From Rhodovastum sp963714255 (GTDB lineage Bacteria; Pseudomonadota; Alphaproteobacteria; Acetobacterales; Acetobacteraceae): DNA of 64,000 nucleotides. Position 1 is the first letter of the stretch; each line of letters starts with the position of its first letter. Shown here one piece after another: positions 33,822 to 43,134 of the stretch. The translations under genes and the position numbers were made by a program. The DNA lies in NCBI GenBank assembly GCA_963714255.1, contig CAVQNU010000006.1, positions 1-64,000 on the forward strand, written 5' to 3'. The notes below the pieces were generated by a model. That model searched no databases, was not told the origin of the DNA, and worked only from the letters and a program-made list of their open reading frames with translations.

Positions 33822-34952
33822 ATGACCGAGCCGGTTCCGTTTCTTGACCTGAAGGCGCAGCAGGCGCGCATCGCCGCCGATTTGCGGCCGCGGCTGGAGG
33901 CGGTGCTGGCGCATTGCCAGTTTGTGCTGGGCCCGGAAGTAGCGGAGCTGGAGGCGAAGCTCGCCGGGTTCTGCGGCGCCGCGCATTGCGTGACGGTTTC
34001 GTCGGGCACGGACGCGTTGCAGATCGCGCTGATGGCCGAGGGGATCGGGCGCGGGGACGCGGTGTTCCTGCCCGCCTTTACTTACACCGCCACTGCCGAG
34101 GTGCCGCTGCTGCTGGGGGCGACGCCGGTGTTCGTCGATGTCGATCCGCGTACGTTCCAGATCGACCCGGCGCATCTGGCGGCACGGGTGGCCGGGGTGC
34201 GCCGGGCCGGGCGGTTGCGGCCGCGGGCGGTGATCGGCGTTGATCTGTTCGGCCAGCCGGCGGACTGGCCGGCGCTGCGGGCGCTGGCGGCGGCGGCGGA
34301 TTTGTTCACGCTGGACGATTGCGCCCAGAGTTTCGGCGCGTCGGTGCGGGGTGAGCGGCTGGGCCGCGCGGCGGATGCGACCGCCACCAGTTTTTTCCCG
34401 TCCAAGCCGCTCGGCGCGTATGGCGACGGCGGCGCGCTGTTTACCGAGCGTGCCGAACGTGCGGCGCTTTATCGCTCGCTGCGCACGCATGGCGAGGGCA
34501 CCACGCGCTATGAGGTCTTGCGCACCGGCATGAACGGGCGGCTGGACACGTTGCAGGCGGCGGTGCTGCTGAGCAAGCTGACGGTGTTCGAGGACGAGCT
34601 TGCCGCGCGCGCGCGTATCGCGGCGGTCTATGATGCGCGCCTGGCAAATGCGGTGACGGTGCCGGCGCGGGTGGCCGACAGTGTCAGCGCCTGGGCGATT
34701 TATGCGGTTCTGCTCCCTGAGTCGGCTTCCCGTGATCGCGTGCAGGCCGGGCTGCGCGCGGCGGGCGTGCCGACGGCGATTTACTATCCCAGGCCGTTGC
34801 ATGAGCAGCCCGCGTATCGTGATGCGCATGACGGGGCGGCGTTGCCGGTATCGGAAGACATTGCCACCCGTATCCTGGCGTTGCCCATTCACCCCGACCT
34901 GACCGATGTGGACGTCGACCGCATCTGTACAGCGGTATGCGCGAGCGTCTAG
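33822..34952 (+). CDS. DegT/DnrJ/EryC1-type sugar aminotransferase
   Basis: The product has 376 residues and is a PLP enzyme that aminates keto-sugars on nucleotides, in line with the dehydratase just upstream. It starts VPFLDLKAQQ as in WbpE-type enzymes. It shows VTVSSGTDALQIAL, LDDCAQSFGA and the PLP lysine in FFPSKPLGAYGDGGAL, with a complete C-terminal AIYYPRPLHEQPAY block. ATG 33822 is 10 bases past the dehydratase stop. The product sugar cannot be stated from sequence. Confidence 0.9.
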   Translation: MTEPVPFLDLKAQQARIAADLRPRLEAVLAHCQFVLGPEVAELEAKLAGFCGAAHCVTVSSGTDALQIALMAEGIGRGDAVFLPAFTYTATAEVPLLLGATPVFVDVDPRTFQIDPAHLAARVAGVRRAGRLRPRAVIGVDLFGQPADWPALRALAAAADLFTLDDCAQSFGASVRGERLGRAADATATSFFPSKPLGAYGDGGALFTERAERAALYRSLRTHGEGTTRYEVLRTGMNGRLDTLQAAVLLSKLTVFEDELAARARIAAVYDARLANAVTVPARVADSVSAWAIYAVLLPESASRDRVQAGLRAAGVPTAIYYPRPLHEQPAYRDAHDGAALPVSEDIATRILALPIHPDLTDVDVDRICTAVCASV

Positions 34953-35035
34953 GAATGGGGTCCAGGGGCCTAAGGACCCTGGTGGGTCCAGGGCGAAGCC
35001 CTGGTGGGGCGCGGGGCAAAGCCCCGCTAGGATTG
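34950..35035. repeat. Palindromic repeat, second type, copy c (start of the transglycosylase gene)
   Basis: Successive palindromes GGTCCAGGGGCCTAAGGACC, GGGTCCAGGGCGAAGCCCTGG and GCGGGGCAAAGCCCCGC are joined by TGGTGGGGC. The same modules occur inverted in copy g at 54.7 kb. It overlaps the start of the following gene. Confidence 0.75.
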
Positions 35036-35782
35036 CTGGTGTTCCTTTGTCTGCCCTTCCTTGCAGCCGCCCCTCCACCCCCCGCCTGGGACGTAGCCCA
35101 GGCCGCTCTTTGCACCGCCGCCGTGCAGGAAGCCGAGCGCCATCACACGCTGCCGCCCAACCTGCTGGGCGCGATCGCCAAGGTTGAAAGTGGCCGCCCG
35201 ATCGCAACCACGCGCGACGTGCGTGCCTGGCCGTGGACGATCAATGCCGATGGGGCCGGTTTGTTCTTCGACAGTCGCGAGGCTGCGGTGGCGTGGGCGA
35301 AGCAGGGCCTGGCCAATGGCGTGCATCTGATGGATGTCGGCTGCATGCAGGTGAACCTGCAGTTCCACCCGAACGCGTTCCGTTCGCTGGAGGAGGCGTT
35401 CGACCCGACCGCGAATGCCGCTTATGCCGCCGGGTTCCTGCAACAGCTCGCCAACGAGACGAATGGCGACTGGAACCTCGCCACCGGGTATTATCATTCG
35501 CACACGCCCGACCTCGCCGCTGCGTATCGCAACCGGGTTGCCGAGGTGGGCGCCGGCATTCTCACCGGCATCGGCGGGCCGGAGCCGCTGTATATGCGCG
35601 CGTTGCGGCAGGGCACGCTGCATCTGGCGCTGGCCGGCGGCGGCGTTCTGGTGATCAACACCCATCGCCAGCCGAGTGCCAGGCCGCAGCGGCAGCGGTC
35701 GGCCTGCGAGGTGGCGGCCTTGCTCGCGCCGTTGCTGCATTCGCCGCCGCGGGTCAATGGCTGCCGGATCGCGGCCCGCTAG
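34955..35782 (+). CDS. Lytic transglycosylase-like peptidoglycan hydrolase with repeat-derived start
   Basis: This is a soluble-lytic-transglycosylase (SLT) domain protein. The catalytic Glu lies in AIAKVESGRP, followed by GVHLMDVGCMQVNLQFHP and WNLATGYYHSHTPDLAA. A hydrophobic export segment, LGLLVFLCLPFLAAA, precedes the domain. The first possible ATG (34955) is two bases after the aminotransferase stop. It reads through the palindromic repeat, adding about 26 Gly/Arg/Pro-rich residues before the signal. TTG 35033 or GTG 35039 would avoid this. The frame is open from either. Confidence 0.85.
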   Translation: MGSRGLRTLVGPGRSPGGARGKAPLGLLVFLCLPFLAAAPPPPAWDVAQAALCTAAVQEAERHHTLPPNLLGAIAKVESGRPIATTRDVRAWPWTINADGAGLFFDSREAAVAWAKQGLANGVHLMDVGCMQVNLQFHPNAFRSLEEAFDPTANAAYAAGFLQQLANETNGDWNLATGYYHSHTPDLAAAYRNRVAEVGAGILTGIGGPEPLYMRALRQGTLHLALAGGGVLVINTHRQPSARPQRQRSACEVAALLAPLLHSPPRVNGCRIAAR

Positions 35783-35831
35783 AGCGCTTTCACCCTGACC
35801 GTAAACGGTCAGAGCGCTCTGGCTTTTTTTG
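35781..35831 (+). terminator. Intrinsic terminator after the transglycosylase gene
   Basis: The stem AGAGCGCT/AGCGCTCT encloses a second stem TGACCGT/ACGGTCA and is followed by a run of seven T. It begins right at the TAG stop. The next gene converges from the other side. Confidence 0.85.
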
Positions 35832-35883
35832 TTTTGGCGAGCAACTTTATCGGCCGGCTTTCGCCAGTCCGGCCGATGTTGCC

Positions 35884-36678
35884 CTAATCGCTGCCGCCGT
35901 CTCCGCCACTGCTGCTATCGCCGCCGCCGCCGTCGCTGAAGCCGGACTCAAACGAGCCGGCGGCGGAATCGAGCGCATCGAAAGCGCTGGCGTCGAAACT
36001 GCCAAGATCGAAACTGCCGAAGTCGAAGCCGCCGGGAAAACCGCCGGTATCGAATGTGCCGCCGTCGCCGTCGCCGCCCGGGGCGGGGCGCATCGCGTCG
36101 GCGAGTTGCTTGTAGTGTTTCCTGAGATCGTCGACCAGCAGCAGCGTGCCGCCGAGTGCGAGTGCCAATGAAGCGGCCTCGGCCGGATTGGTTTTCAGCA
36201 GCTTGGGAAGCTGGCGCGCCCTGTCGATTTCGTCCTCGATGCGCCAGCGTTCGGCGTCGCCCGCGGGCGTTGCGTGGTAGGTGCGCACGAAAGCGATACG
36301 CCGCTCGAAGATGAGCCCGCGTCCGATCAGCGCCGGCACGATGTATCTGGTGTTGTAAAGACTGCACCCGGCGCCGAATTCCTTGGTGGCACGTTTAACC
36401 ACGTCGCTGATCGCGCCGCCCTCGATCTGCGCTCCGCGCACGAGGGCGATCACCGCCTCGACATGCGGCGGTGCCGGGGGTGTTGTGTCTGGCACCAGGC
36501 GCAGATACGGGATCTTTCTGTCCCGGAACAGCCCGGGCTCGGATTGCTCCTCGATGCGGAGGATGGCTTTGACCAGCAGCGACAACAGCGTGACCCGGAT
36601 GGTCCGCAGGCCGTTGGTGCGGTTGGGCTTGAGCAGGAACAAAGCCTCGGCGGGCGTCAGTCGGGTGGCGTCTTGCAT
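35884..36678 (-). CDS. Conserved hypothetical protein with Gly/Phe/Asp-rich C-terminus
   Basis: The product has 264 residues. The N-terminal 170 are helical and mostly soluble, with LTPAEALFLLKPNRTNGLRT as a recognisable start. One moderately hydrophobic segment (ASLALALGGTLLLVDDL) follows. From about 205 the sequence becomes low-complexity, with FDFGSFDLGSFDASAFDALD and a closing run of Gly, Ser and Asp. It resembles the TIGR04222-type membrane proteins that end in Gly-rich tails. The function is unknown to me. Confidence 0.65.
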   Translation of the reverse strand: MQDATRLTPAEALFLLKPNRTNGLRTIRVTLLSLLVKAILRIEEQSEPGLFRDRKIPYLRLVPDTTPPAPPHVEAVIALVRGAQIEGGAISDVVKRATKEFGAGCSLYNTRYIVPALIGRGLIFERRIAFVRTYHATPAGDAERWRIEDEIDRARQLPKLLKTNPAEAASLALALGGTLLLVDDLRKHYKQLADAMRPAPGGDGDGGTFDTGGFPGGFDFGSFDLGSFDASAFDALDSAAGSFESGFSDGGGGDSSSGGDGGSD

Positions 36679-36853
36679 GGGCCGCTCCGGTCGAACGATG
36701 GCCGGCGCGGCCTATTGCGGCGCGCGCGCGTAGGAGAAAACGGCTCGGGCGACACGATTCCGTTCCGGCCTCTCGCAGTTCCATACCTTCACGGCGCGCT
36801 GCCGGTTGCGTGAGGCATGCCCCGCGGCGGAACGAACCCCGCGTCGCCCTGGG

Positions 36854-37240
36854 TCACTCCGTTTCGGTTTCCGGCGCGGCCACGCGCTTGGCGGGCGACT
36901 TCCGTTTGGCCGGCTTGGCGGCGGTCGTGCGCTTTGCCGGCGCCTTCTTCGCGGCGGCGGGTTTGCGCTCCGCGGCCGGTGCGCGCTTTGCCGCGGCCGC
37001 CTTGGCGGTGCGTTTCGCCGGGGCCGCTTTCCGCGCAACCGTCTTTGCGCGGGCTTTGACCGCCGCTTCGCGGCGCTTCAGGCGGCGCGTCTTCACTTCG
37101 TCGCGAATGCCAGCCAATGCCGCGCTGATCACGGCATCCTGCTGGCTTTCGGGAACGCCTTCGAGCGCGTCGAAGAAGGCTTGCGTCACATTCTTTGTCC
37201 CGCGCGGCGCACGTGTGCGGGTGTCGTCTTTCATCGCCAT
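36854..37240 (-). CDS. Histone H1-like Lys/Ala/Pro-rich protein
   Basis: The product has 128 residues. The N-terminal 55 form a small helical domain (VTQAFFDALEGVPESQQDAV). The rest is very basic, with AKRTAKAAAAKRAP and PAKRT/PAKRK repeats like the tails of bacterial H1-like proteins. Such proteins bind DNA without specificity and help condense it. ATG 37240 has GGAAG upstream. The frame is open further upstream, but the added residues are not protein-like. Confidence 0.75.
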   Translation of the reverse strand: MAMKDDTRTRAPRGTKNVTQAFFDALEGVPESQQDAVISAALAGIRDEVKTRRLKRREAAVKARAKTVARKAAPAKRTAKAAAAKRAPAAERKPAAAKKAPAKRTTAAKPAKRKSPAKRVAAPETETE

Positions 37241-37498
37241 GGTGGTCTGCTTCCTTTCCGACCGGGGGCTGCTGCCGTTCCGGCAATCCCGACCGCGGGT
37301 TACGCTAACGATACCGCCGTGACCGCGGCAATGGGAGATATCGCGCGGTTGCACGCTAACCCGGTGAACATCCGCTTTGCTGCGATGCCGCGACGTGCGC
37401 CGGGTTGCCCGAAACGGCGCCGCAGAGGTTTTGATCACGATGGCCGGCGCGGCGCGATGTGTGGCATGCTCATCGGCGTGTGGAAGGAACTCCAGGAC

Positions 37499-39508
37499 AT
37501 GCACTGTCGACTCCTCGTCGCGCTGCCGTTAATGTTTGGCATGGTCAGCTCTGCAACAGCCAGTGAACTGGCACTCAAGCGCGCCATGCTTTCCTCCGGC
37601 GGCGTCGGGTATTTCGAATACGAAGCCCAGGTGGACGGCGCGGCGACCCTCGGGCTCGACCTGCCACTCGATCAGGTCGACGATGTTTTGAAATCGCTGG
37701 TGGTCTACGACAGTGCCGGCAGCGTGGGCGGAATCGAACTTCCGGGCCGCGACACCACACACGCCGCCCTGGCCGACGTGCCGATCGGGCCGGAGGGGCT
37801 GGAATCACCGGTGGACTATCTCAACGGGCTGCGCGGCGTTGTCGTGCAGGTCAGCGGGCCGCGGCCGATGACCGGGCGCATCCTGCGCGCCGAGCGGATG
37901 CGCGAAGCCGCCCGCGATCCCGCCGACACCGGCTCGCCGCGCACCCGCGTGACGCTGCTTGCCGCCGACGGGCTGCGGCAATTCGTGCTGGAAGACGCCG
38001 ATGCCGTCATGGTCGCCGACCCGGTGCTGCGCGCGCGTATCGACAAGGCGCTGGAGGCGCTCCGCCATGACGCCGGCAGCGACGCAAGGCACGTGACCAT
38101 TCGCAGCGACGGCACCGGACCGCGCACGGTGCGCGTCGGTTACGTCGCCGCCGTGCCGTTATGGAAGGCGTCGTACCGGCTGGTTCTGCCGGCAAAGGAC
38201 GAGGACGGGGCGAAAGCGCGCCTGCAGGGCTGGGCGGTGCTGGAGAACGCCACCGGCACCGACTGGAACGGGGTGCAGTTGTCGTTGCAGTATGGCAATC
38301 CGGTCACGTTCCGGCAGGCGATCTATCGCACCTATTATGTCGAGCGGCCGGAAGTGCCGGTGCAGATACTCGGCCGCCTGCTGCCCGACATCGACACCAG
38401 ATCCAGCCAGCCGGAACCGGTCGGCGCGGCTGCGCCGGCGATGCCGGCGCCAGCCCCGATGGCGGCTTTCGCCAGAAGAGGGCTGGGCGCTGCGGCCGCG
38501 CCGCCGCCGATGGAGATGTCTGCTCCAAGCAACGAGGCGCAAAGCAGCGAGGGCGCCGAGGAAACCCTGTTCACGCTCGCCAAGCCGGTGTTTTTGGCCG
38601 CCGGCCACACCGCCTCGGTGCCGATCCTGGACCGCGAGGTTCCGGCGGCACGGGTCGCGCTGGCGATCCCGGGCGCGCCGCATCCCACCGCGGCGGTGCG
38701 CATCACCAATGAGGGCCCCACCAGCCTGCCGGCCGGCGTGCTCACGCTGTATGACCCCGCCGGCGAAACCACTTATGTCGGCGACGCCAGGCTCGGCGGC
38801 CTGCCGGTCGGCGAAGACCGGCTGCTGCCCTTCGCCGAAGACCTGCGCACCACGCTCGACTGGCACAGCGAGAGCGGCGTGCGCATTGCGTCGGTGTCGG
38901 CGTCGGGCGGGGTGCTGACGGCCGAGCGGCGCATGCGGCAGTCCTGGCGCGTCGTGATCGCCGCACCGGCGCGCGAACCGCGCACGGTGCTGCTGCAAAT
39001 ACCCACGTCATCGGGGCAGAAACTGGTGGCGGAAAGCGGCGCCGAACCGGCGGGCGAGATCGCCGGCGCCGCGCGGCTGCGCGCGCGCCTGGCCGCCGGC
39101 GAGACGCGCACGGTGACCGCCTATACCGAAACGCTGCAGCAACAGCGGATCGCCTTGCTGCAGGACGCGCCGGTGTTCGCGCAGATCATCGCCGATCAGG
39201 CGATACCGGCGGCGGCGCGCGCCGGGCTTCGCCACCTGGCCGAGTTGCGCACCGCCGAAGCCGCCCGCACCGCCGACCGCGACCGGCTGAAAGCCGCGCT
39301 CGCTGATGTCGAACACGACGAGGATCGCCTGCGCGCGAACATCGCCGCGGTGCCGGCCAACGATGCGTTGCACACCCGCCTGATCCGCCAGCTCGATGCC
39401 AGCGAGACCCGCATCGCCGCGTTGACGAAGGAGATCGAAGCCGCCGCCGCCGCCGCGACCGCGGCGCAGGCGGCGCTGGAACAGGCGGTGCAGGAGTTGC
39501 GGTTTTGA
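37499..39508 (+). CDS. DUF4139 domain exported protein
   Basis: The product has about 669 residues. A signal peptide (MHCRLLVALPLMFGMVSSATA) is followed by an N-terminal beta domain (ALKRAMLSSGGVGYFEYEAQ). The large DUF4139 beta-rich body comes next (VPLWKASYRLVLP, GWAVLENATGTDWNGVQLSL). A Pro/Ala-rich linker lies near 310-360 and a charged coiled coil closes the protein. I chose ATG 37499 because it begins the signal peptide. The role is unknown. It ends 11 bases before repeat d. Confidence 0.75.
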   Translation: MHCRLLVALPLMFGMVSSATASELALKRAMLSSGGVGYFEYEAQVDGAATLGLDLPLDQVDDVLKSLVVYDSAGSVGGIELPGRDTTHAALADVPIGPEGLESPVDYLNGLRGVVVQVSGPRPMTGRILRAERMREAARDPADTGSPRTRVTLLAADGLRQFVLEDADAVMVADPVLRARIDKALEALRHDAGSDARHVTIRSDGTGPRTVRVGYVAAVPLWKASYRLVLPAKDEDGAKARLQGWAVLENATGTDWNGVQLSLQYGNPVTFRQAIYRTYYVERPEVPVQILGRLLPDIDTRSSQPEPVGAAAPAMPAPAPMAAFARRGLGAAAAPPPMEMSAPSNEAQSSEGAEETLFTLAKPVFLAAGHTASVPILDREVPAARVALAIPGAPHPTAAVRITNEGPTSLPAGVLTLYDPAGETTYVGDARLGGLPVGEDRLLPFAEDLRTTLDWHSESGVRIASVSASGGVLTAERRMRQSWRVVIAAPAREPRTVLLQIPTSSGQKLVAESGAEPAGEIAGAARLRARLAAGETRTVTAYTETLQQQRIALLQDAPVFAQIIADQAIPAAARAGLRHLAELRTAEAARTADRDRLKAALADVEHDEDRLRANIAAVPANDALHTRLIRQLDASETRIAALTKEIEAAAAAATAAQAALEQAVQELRF

Positions 39509-39519
39509 TGGGAGGCGGG

Positions 39520-39629
39520 TGAAGGAAGGCCAGGGCTCTGCCCTGGACCCCGATGCTTAAGTAATGGGTTCCAAGGGGCCACTGCCCCTTGGCGGGTCCA
39601 GGGCAGAGCCCTGGCCTTCCTTCCTTCAC
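39520..39629. repeat. Palindromic repeat, copy d
   Basis: GGCCAGGGCTCTGCCCTGG is followed by CCCCGATGCTTAAGTAATGGG, then CCAAGGGGCCACTGCCCCTTGG and the inverted outer arm. The central long stem is reduced to CTTAAG. On the plus strand it encodes MGSKGPLPLGGSRAEPWPS, like the peptide added to HpnK. Confidence 0.9.
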
Positions 39630-39730
39630 CCGATTGCCCTGCCGATGGTGGAGAGTTTGCTTGACGAAGACCGCGTGCATGGCGATGCACGCGCTCGGCC
39701 CCCGCCCCGGGGAGCAGGAGACGGCAAGGC

Positions 39731-40768
39731 ATGGCAGCACAGCACGACGCACCCGCAATCCCCGCCACCCTGATCCCCGGCGACGGCATCGGCCCGGAAA
39801 TCGTCGACTCCGTCGTGTACATCCTCGCCGCTCTCGGCGAGCCGTTCGCCTGGGAGGTGCATCAGGGCGGGCTGGCCGGCATCGCCGCCTCCGGCGACCC
39901 GCTGCCGCAAGCCACGCTGGACAGCATCCATCGCACCCGTCTCGCCCTGAAAGGCCCGCTCACCACGCCGGTCGGCGGCGGGTTTCGCTCGGTGAACGTG
40001 CGCCTGCGCGAAGAATTCGGATTGTACGCCAATGTCCGCCCAGTGCGCACCATGGTGCCGGGCGGGCGCTACGAGAATATCGACCTCGTGCTGGTGCGCG
40101 AGAACCTGGAAGGCCTGTATGTCGCCTTCGAACACTATATCCCGGTTGGCAACGACCCGCAGGCGGTGGCGATTTCCTCGGGCGTGAACACCAAGGCCGG
40201 ATCGCGGCGGATCGCCCACTACGCCTTCGAATACGCCGCACGGCATGGGCGTAAGAAAGTCACCATCGTCCACAAGGCGAACGTGCTGAAGGCGCTGACC
40301 GGCATCTTCCTGGAATCCGCCCGGGCCGTAGCGCGCGACTATGAAGACCAGGTGGCCTGCGACGAGCGCATCGTCGATGCCTGCGCCATGCAGCTCGTGC
40401 TCAATCCGTGGCAGTTCGATGTCATCGTCACCACCAACCTGTTCGGCGACATCCTGTCCGACCAGATGGCCGGGCTGGTCGGCGGCCTGGGCATGGCGCC
40501 CGGCGCCAATATCGGCCCGGACGCGGCGATTTTCGAGGCGGTGCACGGTTCGGCCCCGGACATCGCCGGCCAGGGCATCGCCAACCCGCTCGCGTTACTG
40601 CTGGCCGCGGTGATGATGCTCGACCATGCCGGACGCGAGGGGCTTGCCACGCGCCTGCGCACCGCCCTCGACCAGGTGCTCACCGAGGACAATATCCGCA
40701 CCCGCGACCTTGGCGGCTCCGCCTCGACGAAGGATTTCACCGCGGCGGTGGTGCGCCGGCTCGGGTAG
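39731..40768 (+). CDS. icd: NAD-type isocitrate dehydrogenase
   Basis: The product has 345 residues and belongs to the beta-decarboxylating dehydrogenases. It has IPGDGIGPEIVDSVVYIL, the substrate block FRSVNVRLREEFGLYANVRP (typical of NAD-isocitrate rather than isopropylmalate enzymes), the catalytic Lys in VTIVHKANVLK, and NLFGDILSDQMAGLVGGLG. The size fits the short NAD-dependent class. ATG 39731 is preceded by GGAGCAGGAG. A homoisocitrate or isopropylmalate enzyme is less likely because of the NVRLR motif. Confidence 0.85.
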   Translation: MAAQHDAPAIPATLIPGDGIGPEIVDSVVYILAALGEPFAWEVHQGGLAGIAASGDPLPQATLDSIHRTRLALKGPLTTPVGGGFRSVNVRLREEFGLYANVRPVRTMVPGGRYENIDLVLVRENLEGLYVAFEHYIPVGNDPQAVAISSGVNTKAGSRRIAHYAFEYAARHGRKKVTIVHKANVLKALTGIFLESARAVARDYEDQVACDERIVDACAMQLVLNPWQFDVIVTTNLFGDILSDQMAGLVGGLGMAPGANIGPDAAIFEAVHGSAPDIAGQGIANPLALLLAAVMMLDHAGREGLATRLRTALDQVLTEDNIRTRDLGGSASTKDFTAAVVRRLG

Positions 40769-40953
40769 GTTCGCGCCGCGCAAAGCCCGGCCCTCGCCGG
40801 TTTGTGTCCTGGCGCGCCTGGCTGCGCGCCGGGATGAGATTGCGGAGGGGCAACGTTCGGCGCAGACTGCGCTCCGTGCGCAGATGCCGGCCGCGTGCGG
40901 CGCGAGATGATGGCGCTTGCCGGCGTCTGCCGGTTGCAAAGGAAGGCACGCGC

Positions 40954-42312
40954 ATGCGTGTGTCGAACGGGCTGACGGGGCGGCGCGCCGTCGGGACGCT
41001 GCGGTTGGTCGTGCTGCTGTGGGCTGCCCTGCTGTGCCTCGGCCCTGATCATGGCGCCGGGGCGCAGGAACGCAGCGCCGTCGTTGTCGCGCTGGACGGC
41101 GCGATCGGGCCGGCGACCGCGTCCTACGTGGTGCGCAGCCTGGAGGCAGCGGCGCATGAACAGGCCGCGGTGGTGGTGCTGCGCCTGGACACGCCCGGCG
41201 GGCTGGACAGCGCCATGCGCGACATCATCCGCGCCATCCTGGCCTGCCCGGTGCCGGTCATCGGCTACGTCGCGCCGGGCGGTGCCCGCGCGGCCAGTGC
41301 GGGCACCTATATTCTGTATGCGAGCGCACTCGCCGCGATGGCGCCCGGCACCAATCTCGGCGCCGCCACGCCGGTGTCGCTGTTCGGCGGCACGCCTCTG
41401 CCCGGCGCGCCCGGCGATGCCCGGCCGCCGCCGCCCACCGATGCCGAACTGACCAAAATCACCAATGATTCGGCCGCCTATATCCGCAGCCTGGCCACCC
41501 TGCACGGCCGCAACGCCGACTGGGCCGAGCACGCCGTCCGCGAGGCGGTGAGCCTTTCTTACGAGGCGGCGTTGCGCGAGCACGTCATCGATCTGGTGGC
41601 GGCCAGCCTGCCCGAGCTGCTGGCGGCGGCCGACGGGCGCACGGTGGTGGCGGCCGGCCGGCCGGTCCAGTTGGCGACGCGCGATCTGCCCATCCGCGAC
41701 ATCGTGCCCGACCGGCGCGACCGGCTGCTGTCCATCCTGACCAATCCGAGCATCCTGTATCTGCTGCTGCTGGCGGGCCTCGCCGGGATTGCCTTCGAAT
41801 TGTCGCATCCCGGTGTGTTTGCGCCCGGCGTGCTGGGCACCATCTGCCTGCTGCTCGGCGCCTATGGGTTGAACCTGCTGCCGATCGACTACGCCGGCGC
41901 GGCGCTGGCGCTGTTCGGCCTGGGGTTGATGGTCGCCGAGGCCTGGGTGCCGGCGTTCGGGGCCTTCGTGGTCGGCGGCGGGGCGGCGTTCCTGATCGGC
42001 TCGCTGATGATGTTCGAGAACCCGGTGTTCCGCCCGTCGCTCGCCGTGGTCATCGGCGCCACGCTGGGCAGTGCCGCGCTGTTCGGGGTGGTGCTGGCGG
42101 CCCTGCTGCGGGCGCGCCGGCGCCCGGTGGTGAGCGGCGACGCAATGCTGCTGGGTGCCACCGGGCGGGTCACGAACTGGCAGGTCACCGAGGGCCAGGT
42201 GTTCGTGCAGGGCGCCTTCTGGAATGCCCGGGCGCAAACGTTGCTGCAACCCGGCGCGACGGTCCGGGTGACCGGGCGCGAGGGGCTGTGCCTGATCGTC
42301 GAGGCGGTTTGA
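40954..42312 (+). CDS. NfeD-family membrane serine protease
   Basis: The product has 452 residues. After a signal peptide (ending GAGAQ) comes a ClpP-like periplasmic protease domain with GGLDSAMRDI, the nucleophile in AASAGTYIL and the Lys of TKITND, the Ser-Lys dyad. Four to five membrane helices follow, and a C-terminal NfeD OB-fold (LLGATGRVTNWQVTEGQVFV) closes the protein. ATG 40954 follows AAGGAAGG. The next gene encodes its usual SPFH partner 33 bases later, so they form an operon for membrane-protein quality control. Confidence 0.92.
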   Translation: MRVSNGLTGRRAVGTLRLVVLLWAALLCLGPDHGAGAQERSAVVVALDGAIGPATASYVVRSLEAAAHEQAAVVVLRLDTPGGLDSAMRDIIRAILACPVPVIGYVAPGGARAASAGTYILYASALAAMAPGTNLGAATPVSLFGGTPLPGAPGDARPPPPTDAELTKITNDSAAYIRSLATLHGRNADWAEHAVREAVSLSYEAALREHVIDLVAASLPELLAAADGRTVVAAGRPVQLATRDLPIRDIVPDRRDRLLSILTNPSILYLLLLAGLAGIAFELSHPGVFAPGVLGTICLLLGAYGLNLLPIDYAGAALALFGLGLMVAEAWVPAFGAFVVGGGAAFLIGSLMMFENPVFRPSLAVVIGATLGSAALFGVVLAALLRARRRPVVSGDAMLLGATGRVTNWQVTEGQVFVQGAFWNARAQTLLQPGATVRVTGREGLCLIVEAV

Positions 42313-42345
42313 ACCGGGTGCGCGCGCGCCCGCGAGGAGGATGAC

Positions 42346-43134
42346 ATGGGCGTGTTCGATTCCGGCAGTCTCGCCTTCCTGCTGGTGGTGGTTGCGATCG
42401 TGTTCATCCTCGGCGCGGCGGTGCGCATCCTGCGCGAGTACCAGCGCGCGGTGATGTTCACCCTTGGCCGCTTCACCGGCGTCAAAGGTCCCGGCCTGAT
42501 CTTCGTTATTCCATATGTTCAGCAGATCGTCCGCGTCGATTTGCGTACCGTGGTGCTCGACGTGCCGAGCCAGGACGTGATTTCACGCGACAACGTCTCG
42601 GTGAAAGTCAACGCGGTGCTGTATTTCCGCGTGGTCGACGCCGACCGCGCGGTGATCCAGGTGGAGAACTTCCTGGTGGCCACCAGCCAGCTGGCGCAGA
42701 CCACGCTGCGTTCGGTGCTCGGCAAGCACACGCTGGATGAAATGCTGGCCGAGCGCGACCGGCTGAACAGCGACATCCAGGAAATCCTGGACGCACAGAC
42801 CGAAACCTGGGGCATCAAGGTCACCAGCGTCGAGATCAAGCAGGTTGACCTGAACGAAACCATGGTCCGCGCCATCGGCCGGCAGGCCGAGGCGGAACGC
42901 CTGCGGCGGGCCAAAATTATCAATTCCGAGGGCGAGCAACAGGCGGCGACGAAACTGACCGAGGCGGCGAAACTGCTGGCGGCGACGCCGGGGGCGATGC
43001 AATTGCGCTATCTCGGCACGCTCAGCGAAATCGCCGGCGACAAGAATTCGACCATCGTGTTCCCGTTCCCGATCGATCTGGCGCGGATGCTGGGTGCTAC
43101 GGGGGAGGGGGGGCGGACCGGGGTCGGGGGGTGA
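42346..43134 (+). CDS. SPFH/band 7 (stomatin-like) membrane protein
   Basis: The product has 262 residues. One N-terminal membrane anchor (FLLVVVAIVFILGAAVRIL) is followed by the band-7 domain. Family marks are EYQRAVMFTLGRF, KGPGLIFVIPYVQQI, VDLRTVVLDVPSQD and LAERDRLNSDIQEILD, then a coiled coil (RQAEAERLRRAKIINSEGEQ). Such proteins oligomerise in membranes and are substrates or scaffolds for NfeD proteases, here encoded just upstream. The stop codon is the first part of repeat e. Confidence 0.92.
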   Translation: MGVFDSGSLAFLLVVVAIVFILGAAVRILREYQRAVMFTLGRFTGVKGPGLIFVIPYVQQIVRVDLRTVVLDVPSQDVISRDNVSVKVNAVLYFRVVDADRAVIQVENFLVATSQLAQTTLRSVLGKHTLDEMLAERDRLNSDIQEILDAQTETWGIKVTSVEIKQVDLNETMVRAIGRQAEAERLRRAKIINSEGEQQAATKLTEAAKLLAATPGAMQLRYLGTLSEIAGDKNSTIVFPFPIDLARMLGATGEGGRTGVGG

